Below, in pieces: positions 52,369 to 64,000 of a stretch of DNA of 64,000 nt (the first letter of the stretch is position 1; each line of letters opens with the position of its first letter). Source of the stretch: Kineosporia aurantiaca JCM 3230 (lineage in GTDB: Bacteria; Actinomycetota; Actinomycetes; Actinomycetales; Kineosporiaceae); NCBI GenBank assembly GCA_000719025.1, contig JODP01000012.1, forward strand, positions 124,001-188,000, read 5' to 3'. The translations under genes were made by a program, and so were the position numbers. The notes beneath the pieces were generated by a model. It was not told where the DNA came from. It saw only the letters and a list, made by a program, of their open reading frames with translations, and made no database searches.

Positions 52369-55300
52369 ATGATGACCTCGTCCACCGAAGACCTTGTCGC
52401 GGCCTTGCGGGGTTCGCTTCTGGACAACGAGCGGCTCCGTAAGCAGAACCGGCGGTTCGTGGCCTCGTTGAGTGAGCCGATCGCGATTGTGGGTATGGGG
52501 TGCCGGTTCCCGGGTGGGGTGCGGGATCCGGAGCAGTTCTGGCAGCTTTTGGATGCTGGTACGCTTTGGCGATGGATCCGCAGCAGCGGGTGTTGTTGGA
52601 GACGTCGTGGGAGGCGTTGGAGCATGCGGGGGTTGATCCTCGGTCGTTGCGGGGGAGCCGGGCGGGGGTGTTCGTCGGTGGTGGTTTCCTCGGGTATGGA
52701 ACGGGTCTGGAGGGCTCCGGTTCGGAGGGGTATCTGCTGACGGGTACCGCTTCCAGTGTGATCTCCGGTCGGATCTCGTACACGCTGGGATTGGAAGGGC
52801 CCGCGGTCACGGTGGATACGGCGTGTTCGTCGTCGTTGGTGGCTCTGCATTTGGCTGCTCAGGCGTTGCGGTCGGGTGAGGTGTCGCTGGCCCTGGCCGG
52901 TGGCGTAACCATCATGGCGACGCCGGGTTCGTTCGCCGGCTTCGCACTGCAGCAGGGTCTGGCTGCCGATGGTCGCTGTAAGTCGTTCGGGGCCGGAGCA
53001 GACGGAACGGGCTGGGGCGAGGGCGCGGCTGTCCTGGTTCTGGAGCGGCTTTCGGATGCCCGCAAGAACGGGCACACCGTGCTGGCGGTCGTGCGGGGCA
53101 GCGCCGTGAACCAGGACGGGGCGTCGAATGGTTTGACGGCGCCGAATGGTCCTTCGCAGCAGCGGGTGATTCGGGCCGCGCTGTCGAGTGCCCGGCTGGC
53201 GTCGGCCGATGTGGACGTGGTCGAGGCGCATGGCACTGGGACCGTGCTGGGTGATCCGATTGAGGCGCAGGCCCTGCTCGCTACCTATGGTCAGGACCGG
53301 CCCGACGGTCGGCCGTTGCTGCTGGGTTCGGTGAAGTCGAACATCGCGCACACCCAGGCTGCGGCCGGGATCGCGGGTGTGATGAAGATGGTGCTCTCGA
53401 TGCACCATGACCGGTTGCCGAAGACTTTGCACGCAGATCAACCTTCGCCGCACGTGGACTGGACGGCTGGGAACATCCAGTTGCTGGCTGAGGCGGCTGA
53501 TTGGCGGCGGGGTGAGAACCCCCGTCGGGCCGGCGTCTCGGCCTTCGGGATCAGTGGTACCAACGCGCACGTGATCATCGAGGAAGCCCCGGCGGCGATC
53601 GGTGGGGCAGCTCCGTCGGGTGGTGACGGCGAGGCGGCCGGATCCGACGAGTCGGTGGTCGAAGTTCCGCGGGTACTGGTGAACACGCCACCGGTCTGGC
53701 TGGTTTCCGGTCACACCGAGGCGGCTCGAACCGCGCAGGCGAATCGGTTGGCGGGGTGGCTGGGGTCGCGTCCGGGGCTGGACGCGGTGGATGTCGGCTG
53801 GTCGCTGGCCACCGCCCGGACCTCTCTGGACCACCGCGCGGTGCTGTTCGGGGACGGCCTGGCTGCTCTGAACAATGGTTTGTCGGGCACCGACGTCATC
53901 GCCGGTGAGGTGCGCTCGTCGCGGATCGGGTTCGTGTTCGCCGGGCAGGGCGCCCAGCGCGCGGGGATGGGCCGCGAGCTGTACGCTGCCTCGCCGGTGT
54001 TCGCGGCCGCCTTCGACGAGGTCTGTGCCCAGCTGGAAGCGGCGCTCGGCGTCGACCTGCGCGCGGTGGTCCTGGCCGGCGACGAAAAGCTGGCCGACCA
54101 GACGTTGTACGCCCAGACCGGGCTGTTCGCCGTCGAGGTCGGACTGGTCGCGCTGCTGGCGGCGGCCGGAATCGTGCCCGATGTGGTGGCCGGGCATTCG
54201 GTCGGGGAGATAGCGGCGGCCTACGCGGCCGGGGTGCTGAGCCTGGAGGACGCCTGTCGGCTGGTGGCCGCGCGGGCCCGGCTGATGCAGGACCTGCCCA
54301 CCGGTGGGGCAATGGGCGCGGTCGCGGTCGCCGAGGCCGAGATGGCCGAGGCCCTGGCCGGTCGCACGGATGTGTCGATCGCGGCGGTGAACGGCCCGCA
54401 GTCGGTGGTGATCTCGGGTGACGCGGAGGCGGTCGGGATCCTGCTGGAGGAGTGGCGGGCCCGGGGCCACCGGGTTCGGCAGCTGCGGGTCAGCCACGCC
54501 TTCCACTCGGCCCGGATGGACCCGGTCCTGGACGAGCTCGGCCGGGTCGCGGGGGAGCTGACTTACACGGCGCCTTCTGCTCGCTGGGTCGGGGCGCTGA
54601 ACGGTGAGGTGATCACCGAGCCCGGCGCCGCCTACTGGCCGGCCCAGGCCCGGCAGGCGGTCCGGTACGCCGATGTGGTGCGGACGATGGCCGCCCAGGG
54701 TGTCTCGGTCTTCTTGGAGATCGGTCCCGACGGGACGCTTTCGGCGATGGGTTCCGGCGTCCTCACTGGAGACGAAACCTTCGTCCCCATGCTCAGTTCC
54801 ACCCTTCCCGCCACTGAGGCGATCCTCCGCGGCCTGGCCGGGGCGCACGTCCGTGGACTGAAGGTGGACTGGTCCCGCGTCCTCACCCCGGGTACCCGGG
54901 TCCAGTTGCCCACGTACGCGTTCCAGCACGAGCGTTTCTGGCCCCAGGGCACCCGCAGCGCCTCGGTCCCGGGGGCCACCGGGATCGGGGCCTCGGCCGC
55001 CGAGGCCCAGTTCTGGGCCGCGGTCGAGGGCGGCGACCTGGCCGGTCTGGCCGGGGCGCTGGAGGTCGACGGGCAGCAGCCGTTCAGCGAGGTGCTGCCG
55101 GTGCTGGCTTCTTGGCGCCAGCGGGACCGGGAGGACGCCGCGGCCGCGGCCTGGCGCTACCGGATCGCCTGGTCCCCACTGCCGGACCTCGACCCGCCCG
55201 CCCTGACCGGGACCTGGCTGGCCGTCGCCGGTCCGGCCGGGCTCGACCTGGCCGGTGACGTCACCCGGGCGCTCAGCGCACGCGGCCTGACCGTCCGTCT

Positions 55301-58300
55301 GGTTACGGTGGACACCGGCGAGGTGACCCGCGAGGCCGTCGCCGAGCGCATCGACCAGGCCTGGACCAGCGACGACGACGCGCCCACGGGCGTCCTCTCG
55401 TTCCTCAGCGCCGACGAGACACCGCTACCCGGCCACCCCGCCGTGCCGATTGGGCTGGCCGTCACCACCGCCCTGGTGCAGGCGCTCGGTGACCGCGGGA
55501 TCGACGCCCCGTTGTGGATCCTTACCCGGGGTGCGGTGGCGGCGCGTCACGACGAGGCGCTGCAGCACCCGACCCAAGCGCAGATCTGGGGCCTCGGCCG
55601 AGTCGTGGCCCTCGAGCACCCGGACCGCTGGGGCGGGCTGATCGACCTACCGGCCGTGCTCGACGAACGGGCCATGACCCGGCTGAACGCGGTCCTGGCG
55701 GGAGATTTCGAAGACCAGGTCGTGATCCGCGCGGCCGGTGTGCTCGGACGCCGGCTCAAGCGGGTGCGCCGCTCCAGCGCCACCGGAACCAACGTGGCCC
55801 AACGCTTTTCGCAGGGAACCGTGCTGCTCACGGGCGGCACCGGAGCAATCGGCGGGCATCTGGGTCAGTGGCTGGCCGACCGGGGCACGGCCCGGGTCGC
55901 CCTGCTGAGCCGGTCCGGTCCGGGCGCCCGGACCGCGGCGCAGGCCGCCGCCGGGCTGGCCGAAGCGGGTGCCGAGGCCGTGGTGCTGTCCGGGGACATC
56001 GCCCGCCGCGAGGACCTGGCCGGGATCCTGTCCTGGCTGGACCGCACCGGCCCGGCGCTGGCCGGCGTCATGCACACCGCCGGGGTGCTCGACGACGGCG
56101 TACTCGACCGGATGACCCCGACCCGGCTGGACGGCGTCCTCGCGCCGAAGTCCGGCGGAGCCCGGTACCTCGACGAACTGACCGCCGACGCCGACCTGGC
56201 CGCCTTCGTCCTGTTCTCCTCGGCCACGGCCACGTTCGGTGGTGGTGGCCAGGCCAACTACGCCGCCGCCAACGCCTACCTGGACGCCCTGGCCGAGAAC
56301 CGCCGTTCGCGCGGCCTGGCCGCCACGTCGGTGGCCTGGGGAGTGTGGGGCGGCGGCGGTATGGCGCAGTCCGGCGACGCGGTGCAGCAGCGCCTGACCG
56401 GCGGCCCGTTCCGCCCGATGGACCCGCAGCTCGCCCTGCCCGTGCTCGGCCAGGTGATCGAGGGCACCGAGGGCGCGCTCGCGGTGATGGACCTGGACTG
56501 GCCGATGCTGGCGATGGGCCTGGGCGACCTCTCCCAGGTGCCGCTGCTGAGCGAGCTGCCCGAGGCCAAGGAACTGGCCCCGATCGCGGCGGCGGCCGCC
56601 CCGAGCGCCCCGGGTGCCCAGGCCTTCGCCGATCTCGCCGGGCGCACCTCGGCCGAGCAGGACGAGATCCTCGTCGCATTGGTGCGTTCCGAGGCTGCTC
56701 TGGTGCTGCACCATCCCAACGACGAGGCGATCGCCGCCGACCGGCCGCTCAGCGAGCTCGGCTTCGACTCGCTGACCGCGGTCGAGCTGCGCAACCGGCT
56801 GACCGGGGTCAGCGGTCTGAAGCTGCCGGCCACGCTGATCTTCGACTACCCCACCCCGCTGGCCCTGGCCGGCTACCTCAAGACCAGCCTGGTCGGGACC
56901 GAAGCCGCTCCGGCGACCGTCGGCGTCCAAAAACTCATCGACGACGACCCGATCGCCATTGTCGGGATGGGCTGCCGCTACCCCGGCGGGGTGCGCAGCC
57001 CGGAACAGCTCTGGGACCTGCTGGTCACCGGGTCGGACGCGGTCTCCGGCTTCCCGACCGACCGCGGCTGGAGCGCCGATCTGGGCATCGACTCCGCCAC
57101 CCCCTACGCCCGCCAGGGCGGATTCCTCTACGACGCGGCCGAGTTCGACCCCGGATTCTTCGGGATCAGCCCGCGCGAGGCCTTGGCGATGGACCCGCAG
57201 CAGCGGCTGCTGCTGGAGACCTCCTGGGAAGCTCTGGAGCACGCCGGTATTCGCCCCGCCACGCTGCGCGGCAGCCGGACCGGCGTGTTCTCCGGTGGTA
57301 GTGCCCTGGGCTACGGCGGTGGCCTGGAGGGCAGCGGCTCCGAGGGCTTCCTGCTCACCGGCACCGCGGGTTCGGTTCTCTCCGGCCGGGTCTCGTACGT
57401 CCTCGGGCTCGAGGGCCCGTCCGTGACCGTCGACACCGCCTGCTCGTCCTCGCTGGTCACTCTGCACCTGGCCGCCCAGGCGCTGCGCTCGGGGGAGTGC
57501 TCCCTGGCGCTGGCCAGCGGCGTCACCGTGATGGCGACGCCGATCGCGTTCGCCGGGTTCGCCCTTCAGCAGGGGCTGGCCGGGGACGGCCGCTGCAAGT
57601 CCTTCAGTGCGGAAGCGGACGGCACCGGTTGGGGTGAGGGCGCGGGTGTGATTGTGCTGGAGCGGCTTTCGGACGCTCAGCGCAACGGTCACCGGGTGCT
57701 TGCGGTGATCGCGGGCAGCGCGGTCAACCAGGACGGCGCGTCGAACGGCCTGACCGCCCCGAACGGCCCTTCCCAGCAGCGGGTGATCCGCGAGGCCCTG
57801 GCCGGTGCCGGGCTCAGCACCGGCGACGTGGACGTGGTCGAGGCGCACGGCACCGGGACCGTGCTCGGCGACCCGATCGAGGCCCAGGCCCTGCTGGCCA
57901 CTTACGGCCAGGACCGGCCCGAGGAGCGCCCGGTCTGGCTCGGCTCGGTGAAGTCGAACATCGCCCACACCCAGGCCGCCGCGGGTGCGGCCGGGGTGAT
58001 GAAGCTGGTCCTGGCCCTGCAGCACGACCTGCTGCCGGCCACCCTGCACTCCCGGGAAGCCTCACCGCACGTCGACTGGTCGGCCGGGAACCTCAAGCTG
58101 GCCACGGAACCGGTGGCCTGGAAGCCGAACGGACGCCGGCGGCGGGCCGGGGTCTCGGCCTTCGGGATCAGCGGCACCAACGCGCACGTGATCATCGAGG
58201 AGGCGCCGGAGCCAGTCGCCGTTGTGCCGTCCTCGGCTCGGCCTCCCAAGGTGCTGCAGGACGCGCCGCGGGCATGGCTGGTCTCCGGCCGCACCGCCGA

Positions 58301-61300
58301 CGGGCTCGCCGCCCAGGCCGGCCGGCTGCTGGCGCACGTCGTCACCCGGCCCGAACTGGACAAGCGGGACGTGGCCTGGTCACTGGCCGCCACCCGCACC
58401 GCCTACGAGCACCGGGCCGTCGTGCTCGGCGGTTCCAGCACCGAACTGCTGGCCGGGCTGGACACGCTGTCCCAGGGCCGGACGGCGCCCCGGGTGATCA
58501 GCGGCTCGACCCGCGGCGGGAAGCTCGGCTTCCTGTTCGCCGGGCAGGGCGCTCAGAAGGCCGGAATGGGCCGGGAACTGCACGCCGCCAGCCCGGTCTT
58601 CGCCGCCGCCTTCGACCGGGCGATGGACCTGCTGGAGATCGAGCTGGGCGTGCCCGTACGGGAGGTGGTGCTCGGCGAGGCGCAGGACGAGAGGGCCGAC
58701 CAGACGCTGTACGCCCAGACCGGGCTGTTCGCGATCGAGGTCGGGCTGCTGGCCCTGCTGGACGCGGCCGGAGTGCGGCCGGACGTGGTCTCCGGGCACT
58801 CGGTCGGCGAGGTCGCGGCCGCCTACGCGGCCGGGGTGCTGACTCTTGCGGACGCGGTCCGCCTGGTGGCGACCCGGGCCCGCCTGATGCAGAATCTGCC
58901 CACCGGCGGGGCGATGGCCGCAATCGGGGCCTCCGAGGCCGAGATCACCGGCACCCTCCCGGACGGCGTCTCGATTGCTGCGGTGAACGGGCCTGCCTCC
59001 GTGGTGGTTTCCGGAGACTCGGCCGAGGTCGACGGCATCCTCGAGCACTGGCGGGCGCGGGGTCGCCGGGTCCGGCGGCTGCGGGTCAGTCACGCTTTTC
59101 ATTCTGGGCGAATGGACGCTGTCCTCGACGAACTGGATTCGGTCGCCGAGGATCTCGGTCACACTGCTCCACGCGTCCCCTGGGTCGGCGCTCTGACGGG
59201 TGCGGTGGTGTCTGCGCCTGCGGCCGGCTACTGGCCCGCGCAGGCCCGTGCGGCGGTGCGGTTCGCGGACGCGGTCACCACGATGGCCGAGCTCGGGGTC
59301 TCGGTGTTCGTCGAGATCGGCCCGGACGGGACGCTCTCGGCTATGGGCGCGGCGGCGCTCGAGGGCGACGCGTCCTTCGTCCCCGTGCTTTCGCCGACCC
59401 TGCCGGCCGCCGAGTCCGTGCTCACCGCCCTGGCCCGGGTGCACATTCAGGGCAAGACCGTGGACTGGCCCGCCGTCCTGGAACCGGGCCGCCCGGTCGA
59501 CCTGCCCACCTACGCCTTCCGCCACCAGCGCTTCTGGCCAGACCTCGCGCCCTCGGTGGCTCCCGTGACCACTGAGGGAACCGCGGCCGAGGGCCAGTTC
59601 TGGGCGGCCGTCGAGCGCGAGGACCTGGCCGGCCTGGCTGGAGCCCTTGAGGTGAACACCGACCGCCCGTTCAGCGACGTCCTGCCTGTGCTGGCGTCCT
59701 GGCGGCGTCGGGACCGGGAGGAGGCCGCAGTGGCCGGGTGGCGCTACCGGGTCACCTGGTCGCCGATCCCCGAACCGGACCCGGCCCGGCTCTCCGGCAC
59801 CTGGCTCATCGCCACCCCCGCCCCCACTCCCGCTGCGCGAGGCGGGGATGCAGCCCTCGCTTCGGCCCCTACTTCCGCCCCGGCCGCCGCCGCTCCTGCG
59901 CCTGTGCCGCTGGCCTCCGCCAACCCCTCTCCCGTGATCATGCACTTCCGCCCCGGTGATCATGCAGTTCCTCCCCGCCCCGGGGCGGAACTGCCTGATC
60001 ACGAGGGGGTTGAGGGGGCCGGCGGCACAGGCGCTCGGGTTGAGGCTGAGGGCGAGGCCGCGAGGGATGTGACCACGAGGGGCGCAGCGACTGGTGGAGA
60101 GGTCGCGAAGGATGTGGCCGCGGGGGGTGAGGTGGCTTGGGGGGAGGCGGCTAGGAGTTTGGCCGAGGCGACGGCGCGGGCTCTGCGGGCCGCCGGGGCC
60201 GATGCCCGGGTGATTGAGGTCGGCGCGGTCTCGAGGGACGAGCTGGCTACTGAGCTGGGTGCCTCGGGACCGGTGGCCGGGGTCGTCAGCCTGCTCTCCC
60301 TGAACGAGTCCCTGCTGGCCGGGTCGGCCGAGGTGAGCGCCGGTCTGTCCGGGACGCTTGCGCTGCTGCAGGCCCTTGGTGACGCGCGGATCGGGGCGCC
60401 GACGTGGCTGCTCACTCAGCAGGCGGTGGCCACCACGCCGGACAGCGCTCCCAACCCGGTGCAGAGCCAGGTTTGGGGTCTGGGGCGGTCTGCGGCGATG
60501 GAGTACCCGGATCGCTGGGGCGGCCTGATCGACCTGCCGGCAGTGATGGACGAGCGCGCGGGTGCTCGATTGGCGGCGCTTCTGGCTGCTGAACCAGCGG
60601 CTGGCCGTGAGGAGCAGGTCGCCATCCGCCCGTCCGGCATTTTCGGACGGCGTCTGGTTCGGGTTCCGCGCCCAGTCGGAGCCCAGCCCGGCGCCTCGGC
60701 TGCGGTCACCGGCACCGTGCTGATCACCGGTGGTACTGGCGCGCTTGGTGGGCAGTTAGCCGGTTGGCTGGTTGCCCGCGGAGCTGAGCGGATTGCCCTG
60801 CTGAGCCGGTCCGGTGCCCGCGTGGGGAAAACGGGTCAGCTGGTTGCGAATCTGGCCGAGGCTGGGTCTTCGGTCGAAGTGCTGGCGGCGGACGTGTCCC
60901 AGCGGGGGCAGGTTGCCGCAGTGCTGGAAAGCATCGCGGCCGACGGCCCGCCGCTGACCCAGGTGATGCATACGGCTGGGGTTCTGGACGACGGTGTGCT
61001 GGACCGGATGACCCCGGAACGTCTGGACACCGTTCTGGCGGTGAAGGCCGGGGGCGCTCGCCACTTGGACGAGCTGACCGAGGGGTTGGACGCCTTCGTG
61101 CTGTTCTCCTCGGCCGCCGCGACCTTCGGGGGCGGTGGCCAGGGCAACTACGCCGCGGCCAACGCCTACCTGGACGCGCTGGCCGAGAACCGCCGGTCCC
61201 GGGGGCTTCCCGCCACGGCGCTGGCCTGGGGCCCGTGGGCCGGTGGGGGTATGGCCCAGTCCGGCAGCACGGTCCGCGAGCGCCTGGGCAGTGGCCCGTT

Positions 61301-64000
61301 CCGCGCTCTGGACCCGGAGCGGGCGCTGCAGGTGCTCGGGCAGTCCTTGCTGGACGGGGACGCCACCCTGACCGTGACCGACGTGGACTGGGCCCAGATC
61401 GCGGCGGCGGTCGGCGATGTCCGGCAGGCGCCGTTCCTGCGGGAGCTGACCGATGTGCACGCCCTCGTGCCGACGGCGGCCGCACCTGAGGCGGCGGGGA
61501 CGCAGGAGCTGGCCCGCCGGCTGTCCGGCCGGTCCGCGGGCGAGCAGGACCAGGTCCTGACCGACCTGGTCCGGGCCGAGGCGGCGGCGATCCTGCGGCA
61601 TGAGTCGGCGGACGCGGTGGAGGCCGACCGGGCCTTCAGCGAGCTCGGGTTCGACTCCCTGACCGCGATCGAGCTGCGCAACCGGCTGTCCGAACTGGCC
61701 GGGGTGCCGCTGCCTTCGACGTTGATCTTCGACTACCCGACCGCGGCCGGGCTGGCCCGTCACCTGCGCCAGGAACTGCTCGGGGACGACCTTTCGGCTG
61801 CTCTGGCCGTCCCGGTCCAATCTTCGAAAGCCGTTGACGACGACCCGATCGCCATCATCGGCATGGGCGCCCGCTACCCCGGTGGAGTGCGCAGCCCCGA
61901 GGACCTCTGGCAGCTTCTGGTCTCGGAGACCGACGCGGTCTCCGGCTTCCCGTCCGACCGCGGCTGGGGTGACCTGGGCGCGGGGGTGGACTCGGGAGCC
62001 CAGCAGGGCGGGTTCGTGCACGACGCGGGTTACTTCGACCCGGGCTTTTTCGGGATCAGCCCCCGTGAGGCGCTGGCGATCGACCCGCAGCAGCGGCTGT
62101 TGCTGGAGACCTCCTGGGAAGCGCTGGAAAACGCGGGGATTCGGCCCGGAACGCTCAAAGGCAGCCTGACCGGCGTCTACGCCGGAGGCGGGCCGACCGG
62201 ATACGGCGCCGGGCTCGAGGGCAGCGGTTCCGAGAGCTTCCTGATGACCGGGACAGCGGGCGCGGTCTTCTCCGGCCGGGTCTCCTACGTGCTCGGGCTC
62301 GAGGGTCCTTCGGTGACGGTGGACACGGCCTGCTCCTCGTCCCTGGTCGCCATGCACCTGGCCGCCCAGGCGCTGCGGGCCGGGGAGTGTGACCTGGCGC
62401 TGGCCGGTGGTGTGACGGTGATGGCGACCCCGATGGGTTTCGCCGAGTTCTCCCGTCAGCAGGGTCTGGCCTCGGACGGCCGGTGCAAGTCCTTCGGCGC
62501 GGGGGCGGACGGCACCGGCTGGGCCGAGGGCGCCGGAATGCTGGTTCTGGAGCGGCTTTCGGACGCTCGTCGCAAGGGTCACGAGGTCTTGGCCGTGCTG
62601 CGCGGCAGCGCGATCAATCAGGACGGCGCCTCGAACGGCCTGACCGCTCCGAACGGGCCGTCCCAGCAGCGGGTGATCCGGGCGGCGCTGGCCAATGCCC
62701 GCCTGACCCCGTCCGACATCGATGTTGTCGAAGCCCATGGCACGGGAACGGTTCTCGGTGACCCGATCGAGGCCCAGGCGCTGCTGGCGACCTACGGCCA
62801 GGGTCGGCCCGAGGGGCGGCCGCTGCGGCTCGGCTCGGTGAAGTCGAACATCGCCCACACGCAGGCCGCGGCGGGTGCCGCGGGCGTGATGAAGATGATC
62901 CTGGCGATGCGCAACGGTCTGCTCCCGGCGACGCTGCACGCGGAAGAGGCTTCGCCGCATGTCGACTGGAGTGCCGGTGACATCAGCCTGCTGACCGAGG
63001 CCCGGGAATGGGCTCCGCAGGAAGGACCGCGCCGGGCCGGGGTCTCGGCGTTCGGAATCAGCGGCACCAACGCGCACGTGATCATCGAGGAGGCCCCGCC
63101 GGCCGAGGACCTCGAGGTCCTGCCCGGTGAGGACGACCCGGCACCGGCGGTGCTTGAAGAAACCCCGATTTGGACGGTTTCCGGTCGCTCCGCGCAGGCC
63201 CTGGCCGACCAGGCGGGCCGGCTCGCCGAGCACGTCCGGGCCCACCCGGAGCTGACCCCGGCCGACCTCGCCTGGTCGCTGGCCGCCACCCGGACCAGCT
63301 TCGATCACCGGGCCGTGGTGCTCGGGACGGACCGGGCCGACCTGCTCGCCGGGCTCGGCACCCTGGCGGCCGGTGCCACCGGCCCGTCAGTGATCTCCGG
63401 CGCCGTTCGTCCGGGCCGGGCCGCGCGGGTCGCCTTCCTGTTCGCCGGGCAGGGGGCTCAGCGCGCCGGGATGGCCCGCGAGCTGTACGCCGCATCCCCG
63501 GTCTTCGCCGCCGCGCTCGACGAGGTGGTCGCCCTAATCGAGGCCGAGATCCCCATCCCCCTGCGGGAAGTGGTCCTGGCCGAGGAGGAGGACCCGCGGG
63601 CGGATCAGACGCTGTACGCCCAGACCGGCCTGTTCGCGGTCGAGGTTGCCCTGACCCGGGTGCTCGCCGAGGCCGGGATCCGGCCGCACGCGGTCGCTGG
63701 TCACTCCGTCGGTGAGATCGCGGCCGCGCACCTGGCCGGGGTGCTCAGCCTTTCGGACGCGGTCCGCCTGGTCTCGGCCCGGGCCCGCCTGATGCAGAAC
63801 CTGCCCGAGGGCGGAGCCATGGCCGCGATCGCCGCGAGTGAGGCCGAACTGGCCGGCTCACTGCCCGACGGGGTCAGCCTGGCCGCGATCAACGGACCCG
63901 GCTCGGTGGTGGTCTCGGGTGATTCCGATGCAGTGGCGGCGCTGACCGAGGAGTGGAAGGCCAAGGGACGCCGGGTGCGGCGCCTGCGGGTCAGTCACGC
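52369..64000 (+). CDS. Gene 4: modular type I PKS, three modules seen, 3' partial, one frame break
   Basis: Starts at ATG 52369 or 52372 and continues past the window end. The frame is 1 up to about 52560 and 3 from 52563 on, because part of the first KS is missing. After that point the frame is open to base 64000. Order: docking helix, M1 KS-AT-KR-ACP, M2 KS-AT-KR-ACP, M3 KS-AT (cut). All three ATs are malonyl-type and both visible KRs are B-type with LDD, so this subunit extends an acetate-derived polyol chain with hydroxyls on alternate carbons. The modules resemble one another and gene 3 M4 closely, which suggests block duplication. The 52440-53420 stretch has markedly more T in third codon positions than the rest. 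The break is probably an assembly error; if real, only a short useless peptide of about 120 residues would be made. Confidence 0.93.
52372..52473 (+). other. N-terminal docking domain of gene 4 product
   Basis: A short helix (STEDLVAALRGSLLDNERLR) precedes the KS motif EPIAIVG. The core NERLRKQNR resembles the gene 3 head. Confidence 0.8.
52474..56895 (+). other. Gene 4 M1: KS(damaged)-AT(malonyl)-KR(B)-ACP
   Basis: KS from 52474 with a break at about 52561; the Cys (52824-52826) and later His motifs are present in frame 3. AT (about 53928-54940) with GHSVGE Ser 54198-54200 and HAFH 54495-54506. KR (about 55813-56350) with GGTGAIGG, LDD, Ser 56220-56222 and Tyr 56259-56261. ACP Ser 56769-56771; the usual LGH before the ACP is LHH. 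Predicted output is an acetate unit with a D-hydroxyl if the KS is really whole. Confidence 0.9.
52558..52565 (+). other. Frame break and about 140-base deletion in KS of gene 4 M1
   Basis: Frame 1 reads QLLDAGT to about 52560, then EALAMDPQQR-type sequence resumes as ALAMDP in frame 3 at 52563. The sister KS of gene 4 M2 has about 48 residues between the same points, including the PTDRGW and FFGISPR motifs, which are missing here. Confidence 0.88.
56946..61780 (+). other. Gene 4 M2: KS-AT(malonyl)-KR(B)-ACP
   Basis: KS from 56946, Cys 57441-57443. AT (about 58524-59540) with GHSVGE Ser 58800-58802 and HAFH 59091-59102. KR (about 60714-61290) with GGTGALGG, LDD, Ser 61110-61112 and Tyr 61149-61151. 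ACP Ser 61656-61658. The KR structural subdomain between 59800 and 60180 is swollen by an Ala/Pro-rich, Gly/Glu-rich insert that contains a palindromic element. Predicted output is an acetate unit with a D-hydroxyl. Confidence 0.92.
59934..60002 (+). repeat. Compound palindromic element in KR linker of gene 4 M2
   Basis: A left arm GTGATCATGCACTTCC at 59934 is followed at 59956 by a second left arm GTGATCATGCAGTTCC, then GCCCCGGGGC and the right arm GGAACTGCCTGATCAC ending at 60002. The inner 47 bases form a near-perfect palindrome. It is read in frame as PVIMHFRPGDHAVPPRPG and onward. It is a variant of the elements at 10582 and 27203. Confidence 0.85.
61842..64000 (+). other. Gene 4 M3: KS-AT(malonyl, cut by window end)
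   Basis: KS from 61842, Cys 62331-62333, with IDPQQR instead of the usual MDPQQR. The AT starts near 63429; GHSVGE Ser is at 63705-63707. ADQTLYAQ and the truncated VSHA at the last bases point to malonyl-CoA. Whatever reductive domains follow lie outside the window. Confidence 0.9.

Noticed and set aside
52369..52740. Small 123-residue protein
   Set aside because: Its first 64 residues are the docking helix and KS start of gene 4; the rest is out-of-frame KS sequence after the deletion.
55514..57301. 595-residue plus-strand protein in another frame (also 58274-59575)
   Set aside because: Shadow of gene 4; the frame-3 translation carries the intact KR, ACP and KS motifs.

Overview
The window is a single block of modular type I polyketide synthase (PKS) DNA, all coding on the + strand. 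The very high G+C content, strong G/C third-position bias and docking-domain style point to an actinomycete (high-GC Gram-positive); I cannot name the genus. Four giant genes lie head to tail with gaps of 46, 55 and 19 bases and form one transcription unit as far as can be seen: gene 1 (1-14064, 5' end outside the window), gene 2 (14111-30760, 5549 aa), gene 3 (30816-52349, 7177 aa) and gene 4 (52369 to beyond 64000). No loading module, thioesterase, tailoring gene, regulator, RNA gene, CRISPR array or insertion sequence is present, so this is the middle of a larger cluster.

Thirteen modules can be read in order. Gene 1: A (KS-AT-KR-ACP, incomplete KS at the window edge), B (KS-AT-KR-ACP, malonyl), C (KS-AT-DH-KR-ACP). 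Gene 2: M1 (KS-AT-KR-ACP, A2-like KR), M2 (KS-AT-DH-ER-KR-ACP, atypical AT), M3 (KS-AT-DH-KR-ACP with dead DH and dead KR). Gene 3: M1 (atypical AT, dead DH, live KR), M2 (active DH and KR), M3 (dead DH, live KR), M4 (malonyl, KR). Gene 4: M1 and M2 (malonyl, KR), M3 (KS and AT, cut by the window end). Read colinearly, the first part builds a propionate-rich segment with two methyl-branched alkenes, one fully reduced unit and one unreduced ketone. The last part, from gene 3 M4 on, builds an acetate-derived polyol with hydroxyls on alternate carbons. Docking domains at the gene ends support the order gene 1 to 2 to 3 to 4.

Three places break the reading frame: about 1333 and 10434 (both inside AT domains, removing the catalytic GHSQGE region) and about 52561 (inside a KS). 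Each loses roughly 110-145 bases relative to sister modules. The first two junctions sit at the end of a perfect 100-base repeat shared by the two AT domains, so assembly collapse is the leading explanation; a real lesion would truncate the proteins.

The most unusual biological signals are: a family of about 42-base palindromes inserted in frame inside AT and KR-linker coding sequence; two AT domains with a shared departure from both the methylmalonyl and malonyl signatures (YAPH and RLDVVH); a KR whose catalytic Ser is Ala inside the only fully reducing module; a wholly decayed DH-KR pair; and an in-frame 96-base tandem repeat in a KR linker.
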